A stretch of 64,000 bases of DNA. Origin: Shewanella basaltis. Lineage in GTDB: Bacteria > Pseudomonadota > Gammaproteobacteria > Enterobacterales > Shewanellaceae. The notes beneath the pieces are model-generated. The model was not told the origin of the DNA, did no database searches, and saw only the letters and a list, made by a program, of their open reading frames with translations. The stretch spans positions 62,001 through 126,000 of the forward strand of contig NZ_JAKILA010000008.1 in NCBI RefSeq assembly GCF_023283885.1. Direction: 5' to 3'. This document shows positions 18,396 through 26,674 of this stretch, one piece after another. A program made the position numbers and the translations under genes. Position 1 is the first letter of the stretch. Every line of letters begins with the position of its first letter.

Positions 18396-18777
18396 TGATC
18401 GTACGCTATATCGCAACCCTAAAAGTGGTAAAATAGCGGGAGTGTGTTCAGGCATCGCTGATTACTTTAACTTTGAAACCTGGTTAGTGCGCGTGTTAGC
18501 AGTATCGATATTTCTGCTTGGCGGAACGGGTGTGGTGTTTGTGATATACATTGCGCTGTGGATGATATTAGATGTCAAGCCACAGGCATTAGATTACAAC
18601 GAACAGCACAAAGACATCGAAGTAAAAAAGAAGGTATGGCAAGCCGGAGAGCCTGCAAAACGTGCCTTATTTGATGTCAGTCGCCAGTTTAATGGGCTTG
18701 AAACTCGATTGCAGCGACTGGAGAAACACGTAACGTCAGATAGTTTTGACTTAAAACGGGAAATCAATAGTCTTTAA
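18382..18777 (+). CDS. pspC: Phage shock protein C
   Basis: PspC-domain membrane protein and partner of PspB in stress signalling. The 131-residue product contains the PspC domain at about residues 8-70: LYRNPKSGKIAGVCSGIADYFNFETWLVRVLAV, followed by a hydrophobic segment (about 40-66) and a C-terminal helical tail of the leucine-zipper type. The start overlaps pspB. A compact terminator hairpin follows 10 nt after the stop, separating pspABC from the ycjX-like gene, although partial read-through is plausible because that gene begins only 45 nt further on. Confidence 0.95.
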   Translation: MGTTNDRTLYRNPKSGKIAGVCSGIADYFNFETWLVRVLAVSIFLLGGTGVVFVIYIALWMILDVKPQALDYNEQHKDIEVKKKVWQAGEPAKRALFDVSRQFNGLETRLQRLEKHVTSDSFDLKREINSL

Positions 18778-18787
18778 TTATTCTAAT

Positions 18788-18810
18788 GGGCGGTTTACCG
18801 CCCTTGTTTT
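18788..18810 (+). terminator. Terminator after pspC
   Basis: GGGCGG-TTTA-CCGCCC (18788-18803) is followed by TTGTTTT. It covers an upstream in-frame ATG (18786) of the next gene, which argues against that ATG as a start. Confidence 0.75.
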
Positions 18811-18845
18811 ATGGTCAATCTTGCATTGAGGAGCTATCAGCCACC

Positions 18846-20291
18846 ATGAATTTTTTAGATCGTTCCTTGTTTAAAGTCACCCAAACAGCCCAATCTCTTG
18901 TGCATCGCAGTACCGACCGACACGTAAGGCTTGCTGTAACCGGTTTATCTGGTGCAGGTAAAACTGCATTTATCAGTGGTTTAGTCAATCAACTATTACA
19001 TGCAGGTAAAGGGAATAGACATAACGCATTACCTTTGTGGCAAGTTGCCAGAGAAGGCCGGCTCATTGGGGTACAGCGTGCAATGCAGCCGGATTTAGAC
19101 ATTGCCAGTTTTGACTATCAAGGCTCAATGACGGCATTAAATTCATCACCGCCACATTGGCCTGCATCGACACGAACCATTACAGAATTACGCCTAGCAA
19201 TAAAGTATCAACCTCAACAAGGTATATTGGCTAAATTAACTGACACAGCCACCTTGTATGTGGATATTGTCGATTATCCTGGAGAATGGTTACTAGATTT
19301 ACCTATGCTCAAACATGACTTTACCCACTGGTGTTTATCGCAACAGCAAAATGTGGCGTGTTTAAGTTATTCTCCTTATTATGATGAATTTGCCCAGGCC
19401 GTTAACCAATTAGACTTAGCCGCGGTCGCTGACGAGCAACAACTTAAATGTATTGCCGATCTTTACCAAAATGTGCTGGTTGATTTGGTTCGCAAGCAAG
19501 GTTTTTACCATGCTCAACCCGGGCGTATGTTATTACCCGGCGAGTATGAGAACACACCTTTATTAGCTTTTTTCCCTTTATTGTCGGTGAGTCCGTTAAC
19601 GCATTCAGCGTTGGCCACAAGCCCTAAGGACTCTAATTACCATGTATTAAAGCGCCGTTATGAGGAATATGTCTCCCAAGTGGTAAAGCCATTTTATCGT
19701 GATTACTTTTCTCGGTTTGATCGTCAGTTGGTGTTAGTGGATTGTTTAAACGCGTTAAACCATGGTCAAGCTCAATTTAATGATATGGGCAGGGCGCTTA
19801 ATCAAATTATGGAAAGCTTTCAATTTGGCCAATCTAGTTTATTAAGGCGTTTGTTTTCACCACGTATTGATAAAGTGTTATTTGCAGCAAGTCAGGTCGA
19901 TCGTGTCACACGCGACCAGCAAAGCCATGTGCTGAATTTACTCAATGCGATGTTGCAACAAAGCCAACACTACGCAAATTTTGAAGGCAGTGATGTTGAA
20001 ACTATGGCCATTAGTGCCATTAAGGCGACCCAACATGGCATGGTTAAAACAGATAATGGCCAGCAACAAGAAGTGGTAAAAGGAACTGGACTTGACGGTA
20101 AACCAATTACTGTTTACCCCGGCGATGTGCCTGCTGTGCTTCCTGATGCCACATTTTGGCAGCAACAGGGCTTTAACTTTAACGCCTTTTTACCGCCCAA
20201 TATAAGTCAGTTAAATGAGGCTCATCCAACGTTTGAGCATATTCGCCTTGATCATCTTTTAGAGTTTCTATTAGGCGACAAACTAACCTAG
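18846..20291 (+). CDS. ycjX: YcjX-like P-loop protein (DUF463)
   Basis: Predicted P-loop NTPase of the YcjX family, which in enterobacteria is encoded with YcjF next to psp genes and is co-induced with them. The biochemical role is not established. The start at 18846 gives 481 residues (MNFLDRSLFKVTQ), preceded by GAGGAG; an earlier ATG at 18786 falls inside the pspC terminator hairpin. The N-terminus contains the Walker A motif GLSGAGKT at 33-40. The family segment LYVDIVDYPGEWLLDLPML lies at about residue 135-155, where DYPGEW probably corresponds to a DxxG-type motif. ycjF follows after 21 nt, so the two are very likely cotranscribed. Confidence 0.9.
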   Translation: MNFLDRSLFKVTQTAQSLVHRSTDRHVRLAVTGLSGAGKTAFISGLVNQLLHAGKGNRHNALPLWQVAREGRLIGVQRAMQPDLDIASFDYQGSMTALNSSPPHWPASTRTITELRLAIKYQPQQGILAKLTDTATLYVDIVDYPGEWLLDLPMLKHDFTHWCLSQQQNVACLSYSPYYDEFAQAVNQLDLAAVADEQQLKCIADLYQNVLVDLVRKQGFYHAQPGRMLLPGEYENTPLLAFFPLLSVSPLTHSALATSPKDSNYHVLKRRYEEYVSQVVKPFYRDYFSRFDRQLVLVDCLNALNHGQAQFNDMGRALNQIMESFQFGQSSLLRRLFSPRIDKVLFAASQVDRVTRDQQSHVLNLLNAMLQQSQHYANFEGSDVETMAISAIKATQHGMVKTDNGQQQEVVKGTGLDGKPITVYPGDVPAVLPDATFWQQQGFNFNAFLPPNISQLNEAHPTFEHIRLDHLLEFLLGDKLT

Positions 20292-20312
20292 GGCACTGTG
20301 TGAGTATTTTTT

Positions 20313-21404
20313 ATGAATCAGATAAATAACGCATCGGGACTTAAAAAATCGCAAGTATTTACTGAAGCCGATCTTATTCGTGATGCAACCCCAAGCAAAG
20401 TTGCAGAGCCGATTAAACCCGCTCAAGCTTACCGTGACCTTGAATTTGTGTGTGAACAAGCTTTGGATGACTTGCCAGAGTCAATCTCTGACAGTATCAC
20501 GCCCCGCAAACCCAAACGTTGGTCAAGATTAGCCGTGTTATCACTTTTCAGCGTGGCTGTATTGGCACTGGTGCAAACGGTGTTGGGCCTGATGGAATCG
20601 TTTAATCAAAGCCCCTGGTTATTTGGTTTTTATGCTTCGGTACTCGCCATTGTGACGTTATGGGCCACTGTCGCGGTTGTAAAAGAATGGCGAAAATTAG
20701 TTAGCCTTAAAAAAGTGGCCGATCATCAGGCCATTGCTGAACGACTATCACAAAGTATGCAAATGGGAGAGGCTAATAAATTTATTACACCTATTTTAGC
20801 CAAATACCCTCAAACAGAGGCAAAACAACAATTCATTAAGGCCACTAATAACGAGCATAATGACGCCGAAATCGTCATGCTATTTGATAAAATAGTGCTG
20901 AGCGAGCGTGATTTATTAGCTAAAAAAAGAGTCAATCGATTTGCTGCCGAATCGGCATTATTACTTGCAGCAAGCCCATTAGCTGCCCTAGATATGGCGA
21001 TTATTTTATGGCGTAATCAAAAGATGATTAATGAAGTGGCTGCGATTTATGGTATCGAGTTAGGCTACTGGAGCCGTATTAAGCTTATCCGCAGTATTAT
21101 TATTAATGTGATTTATGCTGGCAGTACAGAAGTGATAACAGACTTGGGCACTCAACTGTTATCTGTTGAAATGACAGGAAAACTCTCAGCACGAATTGCA
21201 CAGGGGCTTGGCGGTGGTTTATTAACCGCGCGGTTAGGGTACCAAGCCATGAGCCTTTGTCGTCCAATTGCATTTAGCGCAAAAAATAAACCTAAATTGA
21301 GTCAGGTGCATCAGCATTTGCTGGTTGAATTAACGCAATTTACCTCATCTATGATGGCAAAGAAAAAGGCTCCGGCAGCAGAAACAGTGAATAGTAAGTC
21401 ATAG
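20313..21404 (+). CDS. ycjF: YcjF-like inner-membrane protein (UPF0283 / DUF697, TIGR01620)
   Basis: Membrane protein of unknown function usually paired with YcjX. The 363-residue product has an N-terminal soluble region of about 70 residues rich in charged residues, two adjacent membrane helices at about 75-95 and 103-125, and a C-terminal DUF697-type domain with LLLAASPLAALDMAIILWRNQKMINEVAAIYGIELGYWSR. The gene follows ycjX closely. Together with pspABC this gives the same five-gene set seen around enterobacterial psp operons, so an envelope-stress role is a reasonable inference. Confidence 0.88.
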   Translation: MNQINNASGLKKSQVFTEADLIRDATPSKVAEPIKPAQAYRDLEFVCEQALDDLPESISDSITPRKPKRWSRLAVLSLFSVAVLALVQTVLGLMESFNQSPWLFGFYASVLAIVTLWATVAVVKEWRKLVSLKKVADHQAIAERLSQSMQMGEANKFITPILAKYPQTEAKQQFIKATNNEHNDAEIVMLFDKIVLSERDLLAKKRVNRFAAESALLLAASPLAALDMAIILWRNQKMINEVAAIYGIELGYWSRIKLIRSIIINVIYAGSTEVITDLGTQLLSVEMTGKLSARIAQGLGGGLLTARLGYQAMSLCRPIAFSAKNKPKLSQVHQHLLVELTQFTSSMMAKKKAPAAETVNSKS

Positions 21405-21406
21405 CG

Positions 21407-21432
21407 AATTGTGTTTTTTATGTACAATTTTT
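21407..21432 (+). terminator. Weak terminator after ycjF
   Basis: AATTGT (21407-21412) pairs with ACAATT (21424-21429), followed by TTT. The stem is short and AT-rich. Confidence 0.4.
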
Positions 21433-21544
21433 GATTGTTGACTACATTTAGTCTCCGATCCAGAAACAACATAGCGTTCTGAATCATCACGCTGGATTAT
21501 GGAGTAAGGAAATTCCAGCAAATTATGGAAATAAGGAGACTCTA

Positions 21545-21877
21545 ATGACCTCATCAACAACATTAACTGCGTTATTCATGTGCTTGGCTTGTTTTTTTAG
21601 CACTTCATCTTTTGCCGCTGATACTGTTAAGAGCAACGTGGTTGCCGAAACCGCTAAGAAATCAACCCAAGCAGTTGAACAACATAATGCCATTAATATT
21701 AACAAGGCCAGCGCTGAAGAATTACAGTCGCTAAAAGGCATTGGCCAAGCCAAAGCACAGGCAATTGTGGAGTACCGTGAAAAAAACGGTAAATTTAAAG
21801 ATTTACAGCAATTAACAATGGTGAAAGGTGTCGGTGAAAAGCTGGTCAGCCAAAATGCCAAACAGATTAGTTTTTAA
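21545..21877 (+). CDS. Secreted helix-hairpin-helix protein (ComEA-like)
   Basis: Small exported DNA-binding-type protein. The 110-residue product has a signal peptide (about residues 1-24, cleavage likely after SSFA) and a C-terminal ComEA domain at about 50-110. Two helix-hairpin-helix motifs are visible: INKASAEELQSLKGIGQAKA and FKDLQQLTMVKGVGEKL. ComEA proteins bind incoming DNA in the periplasm during natural transformation, but many gammaproteobacteria carry such short proteins with no proven role. The ATG at 21545 is preceded by AAGGAG. The gene stands alone, with a perfect bidirectional terminator after it. Confidence 0.9.
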   Translation: MTSSTTLTALFMCLACFFSTSSFAADTVKSNVVAETAKKSTQAVEQHNAININKASAEELQSLKGIGQAKAQAIVEYREKNGKFKDLQQLTMVKGVGEKLVSQNAKQISF

Positions 21878-21954
21878 TGTGAGTTAATCGGCGCTGTTGC
21901 TCTGTGTAGGATGGTGTTGTTTGTGATAATCATTTTGTAAGGGCAACAAACCCT

Positions 21955-21982
21955 AAAAACGGAAGCTATAGCTTCCGTTTTT
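21955..21982. terminator. Bidirectional terminator
   Basis: A perfect 12-bp inverted repeat (21955-21966 and 21971-21982) with TATA loop and A/T-rich outer ends serves the convergent comEA-like and SDR genes. Confidence 0.9.
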
Positions 21983-21997
21983 GTTGGCTGTTATTTG

Positions 21998-22738
21998 TTA
22001 AGATTGAGCATTAAATGCCTGTCCATTGGTTCCTATGGATTCATCTCCCATTAAAAAGAGATAGGTTGGCATAATTTCTTTGGCTGTTTTCAGGGTTTGT
22101 GGATCTTCTGCTGGGTAGGCTTTTGCACGCATTTCAGTGCGTGTGGCACCAGGATTGATACTATTGACTCTAACGTGTGTTTCATCACATTCATCGGCAA
22201 GTACTTGCATCATGCCTTCTGTAGCAAATTTAGAAAAGGCATAAGGTCCCCAATAAGCACGACCTTTACGGCCCACGCTGCTAGAGGTAAAAATGATTGA
22301 AGCATGCGGCGCTTTACGCATTACAGGTAGCAATGCTTTAGTCATTATTGCTTGTGCGGTCACATTCACTTTCATGATAGTTTCTAACGAAGTCAAATCA
22401 ATGTGTTCAAAGGGGCCTAATGCGCCCAATTGTGACGCATTATGTAATAAGCCATCTAAATGCCCAAATTGCTCAGCGATAGTCTCAGCCATATCGATAT
22501 AGTTTTGTTCTGTTGCTCCTTTTAAGTCTAGCGGAACAATAGCAGGAGTCGGATACCCAGCGTGAATGATTTCGTCATACACTTTTTCGAGTTTTTTGAC
22601 GGTTTTTCCTAATAAAATAACGGTTGCACCGTGCTGTGCAAATTCAATCGCGGCAGCACAACCAATACCGTCTCCAGCACCAGTTACCAAGATAATTTTA
22701 TTTTTTAGTAAATCTTTTGCAGCTTGATATTCCAACAT
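21998..22738 (-). CDS. yciK: YciK-like short-chain dehydrogenase/reductase
   Basis: NAD(P)-dependent oxidoreductase of the classical SDR family. The 246-residue product shows the Rossmann motif TGAGDGIG at about residues 19-26, the NAS motif in LLHNAS at about 97-102, and the catalytic Ser plus YxxxK in PYAFSK at about 166-171. Overall sequence (for example LLKNKIILVTGAGDGIG and GLLHNASQLG) is that of the YciK family, whose physiological substrate is unknown. The ATG at 22738 is preceded by AGAGGA. It is monocistronic, ending at a bidirectional terminator, and divergent from the downstream lipase gene. Confidence 0.9.
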   Translation of the reverse strand: MLEYQAAKDLLKNKIILVTGAGDGIGCAAAIEFAQHGATVILLGKTVKKLEKVYDEIIHAGYPTPAIVPLDLKGATEQNYIDMAETIAEQFGHLDGLLHNASQLGALGPFEHIDLTSLETIMKVNVTAQAIMTKALLPVMRKAPHASIIFTSSSVGRKGRAYWGPYAFSKFATEGMMQVLADECDETHVRVNSINPGATRTEMRAKAYPAEDPQTLKTAKEIMPTYLFLMGDESIGTNGQAFNAQS

Positions 22739-22997
22739 GATTGATTAATTCCTCTTAGCGCAATCGCCCGTCAAATCTAGAACCGAATAAAAAATAAACG
22801 ACCGTTTGAAACAAATGATTAATAAATGTATACGAATAGGTCATTTGTATGTAACAAACTTGTAGCTAACTCAATAATTTTGCGTTAACTTGAGAGTAGT
22901 TAGGGACTAACATAAGTCCTTACGGTCGCATGATAGGACTATTGTGACCAATTCTTGGGGAAAACAAAATTATTAAAACAAGATTTGGGGAAAAAAG

Positions 22998-25487
22998 ATG
23001 AAAAGACTCATTTTGGGTGTTGCAATAACATCTGCTCTTGGCTTAACGGCCTGTGGTGGTGACAGCTTTAACGAAGCAAAAGAAAAAGCTGAGCCATTGG
23101 TACCTTTATCACATGTTCAGTTTGATCCGGCAAATGGAAAACTGCCATTACCTAACGATTTACTTTTTAGTGGTACTACCGATGGTACCTTGTCTATTCC
23201 GGGTGAAACCGGTGTGGATTACACCAATCCTCAAATCGCACTTGGCGCATTAGACGGATGGTCAACTAGCTCACCAATTTCAATAACAATGGAGCTAGCA
23301 AATGACCTTCAGGGCAATGCCTTAACCTTGGATGCCGCTTCTGTATTTCAACCTGGTGCTGTTCGTGTTTTTGAAGCCACAGTTGGCGGGTCGTTATCAA
23401 CTGATCCAGAATGTACCTCGGCTGCGTCCGTTTCTGCATGTAAAGTGGGCGAAGAATTAACCTTTGGCGTTGACTTTATTACAAAAGCTTCTGGAAACAG
23501 TGTGGTTATTGTGCCACTTAAGCCATTAAAGCCTATCCAGTCGTATTTGTATGTTGCTACCAACTTGATCCAAGACTCGTTGGGTCGCAGCATTGCACCG
23601 TCAACCACCTATAATTTATTAAAATTAGACATAGAAACTAAACCTTTAGAAACGGCTTCGCAGCTGTTGTTACAAACATTAGTGAACAGCTATGAAAAAG
23701 GTGTCGCCGCCGAACATGGTATTGACTCTGAAGACATAATTTACTCAGGTTTATTTACGACACAATCGGTCGCTAATGTGTATGAAACTGCCAAGTTGCT
23801 AATGGCTTCGAGCGATCCTTATAAGCCTTCATTTACCAAAACGCCTACTCCAGCAGGTTATACCGCGGCTCAAGCATTAGGATTAACCCCAGCAAGTGGT
23901 GTTTCTTACATATTAGCGGACATGGCAGATGTGTACACCGCTGAAATTAAAGTACCATTTTACGGCAACTGCTCATCTGCTAGTTGTGTTATTCCGGTAA
24001 TTGACGGTGCGCCAGCAGCACCAAATGGTCGCTGGTTTGCTCAAGGTGACAGCCCTGTTTCAGTGTTATTAGCATTACAGGCTGGCACACTTAGTCAAAC
24101 CAATTTTTTCACTCAAGCTGCTGAGCAAGGGGTTGATGCACAAGCTGCTCTTGCTAACCCTGCACTGCTAGCGGGTAAACAGTGGAAATTAGATGACGGC
24201 ACATCTGCAGACAAAACCAAGCATTTAACGCGTCTAAATCCTATCCCTGCTATTAAGGGCTATGAAACCATTCCTGTGCAAATTACCTTGCCAAACGCAG
24301 CTAAGCTTGCAGCATTTACAACGGCTCAAGGTGGCACATTTGTTCCACCAACCAGTGGCTGGCCAACCACCATTACCATGCATGGTTTAGGTGGTGGTAA
24401 AGAAATGAACCTTGCTTATGCCGGTACTTATGCCGCCGCAGGTGTAGCAACAATTTCTATTGATATGCCACTTCATGGTGCTCGCTCATTCGACATCAAT
24501 GGTGATGGCGTTTATGAAATGTCGGCAACGGCACCTGCATTTGGTAGCTTAATTGGTAAACCTAATGCATTTACCAATGGTAACCCATTAGTGTTTGTTA
24601 ACATTGCCAGTACCTTAACTGTTCGCGATAATTTCCGTCAGGCGACATTAGATCACTTAGCCTTGCGTTTATTGCTACAAGGTATGGCAGGGCAGTTAGC
24701 TGCAGCTAATCAACCTCAAGTGTTTGATGTGTCGAAAATCAGTGCGCAAGGTTTAAGTTTAGGCGGTATTGTTGGTACCACTTTCTCTATTTATGCAAGC
24801 ACTGGATTGACAGATCCATCAACTGGTGCGTCTTTAGGTAATCCTTATGTGATTAATGCGACGTCCTTAGTGGCACCAGCGGGTGGTTTAGCGGGTTCAT
24901 TTGCGGGTTCTGCAGCATTTGGTCCCCAACTATTTGCTAACGTTACTGCATCTAGCACCTTTGCAGCGTTATTAGCGGCGGCAAACACGGCGGGTTACGA
25001 AGAAGGTACCGCTGAGTACGAAGCATTAGTGCAGGCTGTGTATGCTGGATTTATTCCATCATTTGCACTGGCTGTGCAAACAGCGGTTGACTCAGCTGAT
25101 CCGTTAAATCATGCGGGTATGTTAGCGGCGACAGAACTACCGGTTCATTTAATTGAAGTGGTAGGCGATGGCGCTGATAACTTATCAGACCAAACCTTAC
25201 CTAACAGTGTTGCTAATTTCCCACTGTCTGGTACTGAACCGTTAATTGCGGCAATAGGTTTAGATTGTGTTGACTCAACGATGCCAGGCTCTGGTGCTGT
25301 TCGTTTCTCTAAAGGTCATCACAGTTCAATTGTTAGCCCAAGTGAAGTACCGGGTGTAACAGACGGCATGGCATCTGCAGCAACTGCAGAGATGCAAGCT
25401 CAAGTTGCTGGGTTTGCAAAAACTGCAGGTTTAGGACAAGCAACGATTGCGATATCAAATAGCGACGTGATCCAAAGCTGTAACTAA
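22998..25487 (+). CDS. Large lipoprotein lipase, VolA/Pla-1-like (bacterial virulence factor lipase family)
   Basis: Predicted outer-membrane lipoprotein with lipase or lysophospholipase activity. The 829-residue product has a lipoprotein signal with lipobox LTAC (Cys19) followed by Gly-Gly-Asp. The N-terminal domain containing VQFDPANGKLPLPNDLLFSGTTDGTL is characteristic of the virulence-factor lipase N-terminal family. The alpha/beta-hydrolase nucleophile motif GLSLGG places the catalytic Ser at 587. A late histidine in SKGHHSSI near residue 774 could complete the triad. In Vibrio, VolA is surface-exposed and releases fatty acids from lysophosphatidylcholine for growth; the same role here is inference. 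The gene is single, with a strong terminator and half-site repeats upstream. Confidence 0.88.
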   Translation: MKRLILGVAITSALGLTACGGDSFNEAKEKAEPLVPLSHVQFDPANGKLPLPNDLLFSGTTDGTLSIPGETGVDYTNPQIALGALDGWSTSSPISITMELANDLQGNALTLDAASVFQPGAVRVFEATVGGSLSTDPECTSAASVSACKVGEELTFGVDFITKASGNSVVIVPLKPLKPIQSYLYVATNLIQDSLGRSIAPSTTYNLLKLDIETKPLETASQLLLQTLVNSYEKGVAAEHGIDSEDIIYSGLFTTQSVANVYETAKLLMASSDPYKPSFTKTPTPAGYTAAQALGLTPASGVSYILADMADVYTAEIKVPFYGNCSSASCVIPVIDGAPAAPNGRWFAQGDSPVSVLLALQAGTLSQTNFFTQAAEQGVDAQAALANPALLAGKQWKLDDGTSADKTKHLTRLNPIPAIKGYETIPVQITLPNAAKLAAFTTAQGGTFVPPTSGWPTTITMHGLGGGKEMNLAYAGTYAAAGVATISIDMPLHGARSFDINGDGVYEMSATAPAFGSLIGKPNAFTNGNPLVFVNIASTLTVRDNFRQATLDHLALRLLLQGMAGQLAAANQPQVFDVSKISAQGLSLGGIVGTTFSIYASTGLTDPSTGASLGNPYVINATSLVAPAGGLAGSFAGSAAFGPQLFANVTASSTFAALLAAANTAGYEEGTAEYEALVQAVYAGFIPSFALAVQTAVDSADPLNHAGMLAATELPVHLIEVVGDGADNLSDQTLPNSVANFPLSGTEPLIAAIGLDCVDSTMPGSGAVRFSKGHHSSIVSPSEVPGVTDGMASAATAEMQAQVAGFAKTAGLGQATIAISNSDVIQSCN

Positions 25488-25516
25488 TGCTTACTAATTA
25501 GTACATTTATTTAAAT

Positions 25517-25545
25517 AAAACCCAGCTTTTGCTGGGTTTTTTATT
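25517..25545 (+). terminator. Terminator after the lipase gene
   Basis: AAAACCCAGC-TTTT-GCTGGGTTTT (25517-25540), perfect 10-bp stem, followed by TTATT. Confidence 0.9.
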
Positions 25546-25608
25546 CTCTATTTGTAGGGGATTACTGTTAAAATGTCGCTAATTTGTTTTCCCTGTATGG
25601 AGCGAAAT

Positions 25609-26619
25609 TTGGAATTTTTATATGAATATGGCTTATTTCTAGCTAAAGCGGTGACGATAGTATTATCAGTGTTGGCGATTGTGGTCTTGGTACTAGCCAG
25701 CAGTATTAAGAGTAAAACGGACAAAGGTGAGTTACAACTAACTGATATTTCAGATGAGCTAATACAACTTAAGCATGATTTAAAACAAGAATTGCTCACT
25801 AAAAAGCAATTTAAAGCTTATGAAAAGCAAGTCAAAGCAGAAGAAAAAAACGCAGAAAAATCGGATACCGCTAAAGGTAAAGTTTTTGTTATTGATTTTA
25901 AAGGCAGCATTGATGCGGGTGAAGTGGCATCTTTACGTGAAGAGGTCACCGCAATTTTAACCATTGCAGACAAAGACGACCAAGTACTGGTAAATGTGGA
26001 AAGTGGTGGTGGAATGGTGCATGGTTATGGCCTTGCCTCAAGCCAGCTAGACCGCTTACGCCAAGCGAATATCCCATTGTCTATTTGTATCGATAAAGTT
26101 GCCGCAAGCGGTGGCTATATGATGGCGTGTGTGGCAAATAAAGTCTATGCCGCACCTTTTGCCATTGTTGGCTCAATTGGCGTTGTCGCCCAGGTGCCTA
26201 ACTTTAATCGTTTGCTTAAAAAGCATGATATTGATTACGAACAGCATACAGCCGGCGATTTTAAGCGTACGTTAACCATTTTTGGTGAAAACACCGATGA
26301 AGGCCGTGCTAAGTTTCAACAAGAACTTGAAGAAACCCACGTGTTATTTAAAGCGTTTGTGGGCCGTTATCGTCCAGAGATGGATATTGCCAAAGTCGCC
26401 ACCGGTGAACACTGGTATGGCCAACAAGCCATTAATTTAGGCTTGATTGATGAAGTATCGACTAGTGATGATGTGATTTTGAATTTGGCTAAAACCCATA
26501 AAGTGATAAAAATTCGCTATCAGATGAAGAAAAAGTTGGCAGATAAAATTGCACATGCCGCGTCATTATCAATCAATTCGGTCATGAACAAGCTGCTTGA
26601 ACGTAATCAGTCAGTTTAA
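25609..26619 (+). CDS. sohB: Inner-membrane serine peptidase SohB
   Basis: Membrane-bound peptidase of the S49 (signal peptide peptidase SppA-like) family. The start is taken as TTG at 25609, giving 336 residues: the protein then begins MEFLYEYGLFLAK, aligned with E. coli SohB (MELLSEYGLFLAK), and GGAG at 25599-25602 is spaced six bases away. The frame is open back to 25573, but that ATG has no better support. An N-terminal membrane helix lies at about residues 8-32. The catalytic dyad is visible: Ser167 in AASGGYMMACVA and Lys219 in GDFKRTL. A bidirectional terminator follows. Single gene. Confidence 0.93.
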   Translation: MEFLYEYGLFLAKAVTIVLSVLAIVVLVLASSIKSKTDKGELQLTDISDELIQLKHDLKQELLTKKQFKAYEKQVKAEEKNAEKSDTAKGKVFVIDFKGSIDAGEVASLREEVTAILTIADKDDQVLVNVESGGGMVHGYGLASSQLDRLRQANIPLSICIDKVAASGGYMMACVANKVYAAPFAIVGSIGVVAQVPNFNRLLKKHDIDYEQHTAGDFKRTLTIFGENTDEGRAKFQQELEETHVLFKAFVGRYRPEMDIAKVATGEHWYGQQAINLGLIDEVSTSDDVILNLAKTHKVIKIRYQMKKKLADKIAHAASLSINSVMNKLLERNQSV

Positions 26620-26632
26620 TGATGTTAAGCAT

Positions 26633-26662
26633 AAAAAACGACAGCGTGTGCTGTCGTTTTTG
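26633..26662. terminator. Bidirectional terminator
   Basis: A perfect stem AAAACGACAGC / GCTGTCGTTTT (26635-26645, 26650-26660), loop GTGT, lies between convergent sohB and the DUF3083 gene. Confidence 0.9.
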
Positions 26663-26674
26663 TTGTATTGAGTA

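Noticed and set aside
18786..18845. 20-codon extension of the ycjX-like gene
   Set aside because: It lies across the pspC terminator hairpin; the ATG at 18846 aligns with YcjX N-termini and has GAGGAG upstream.
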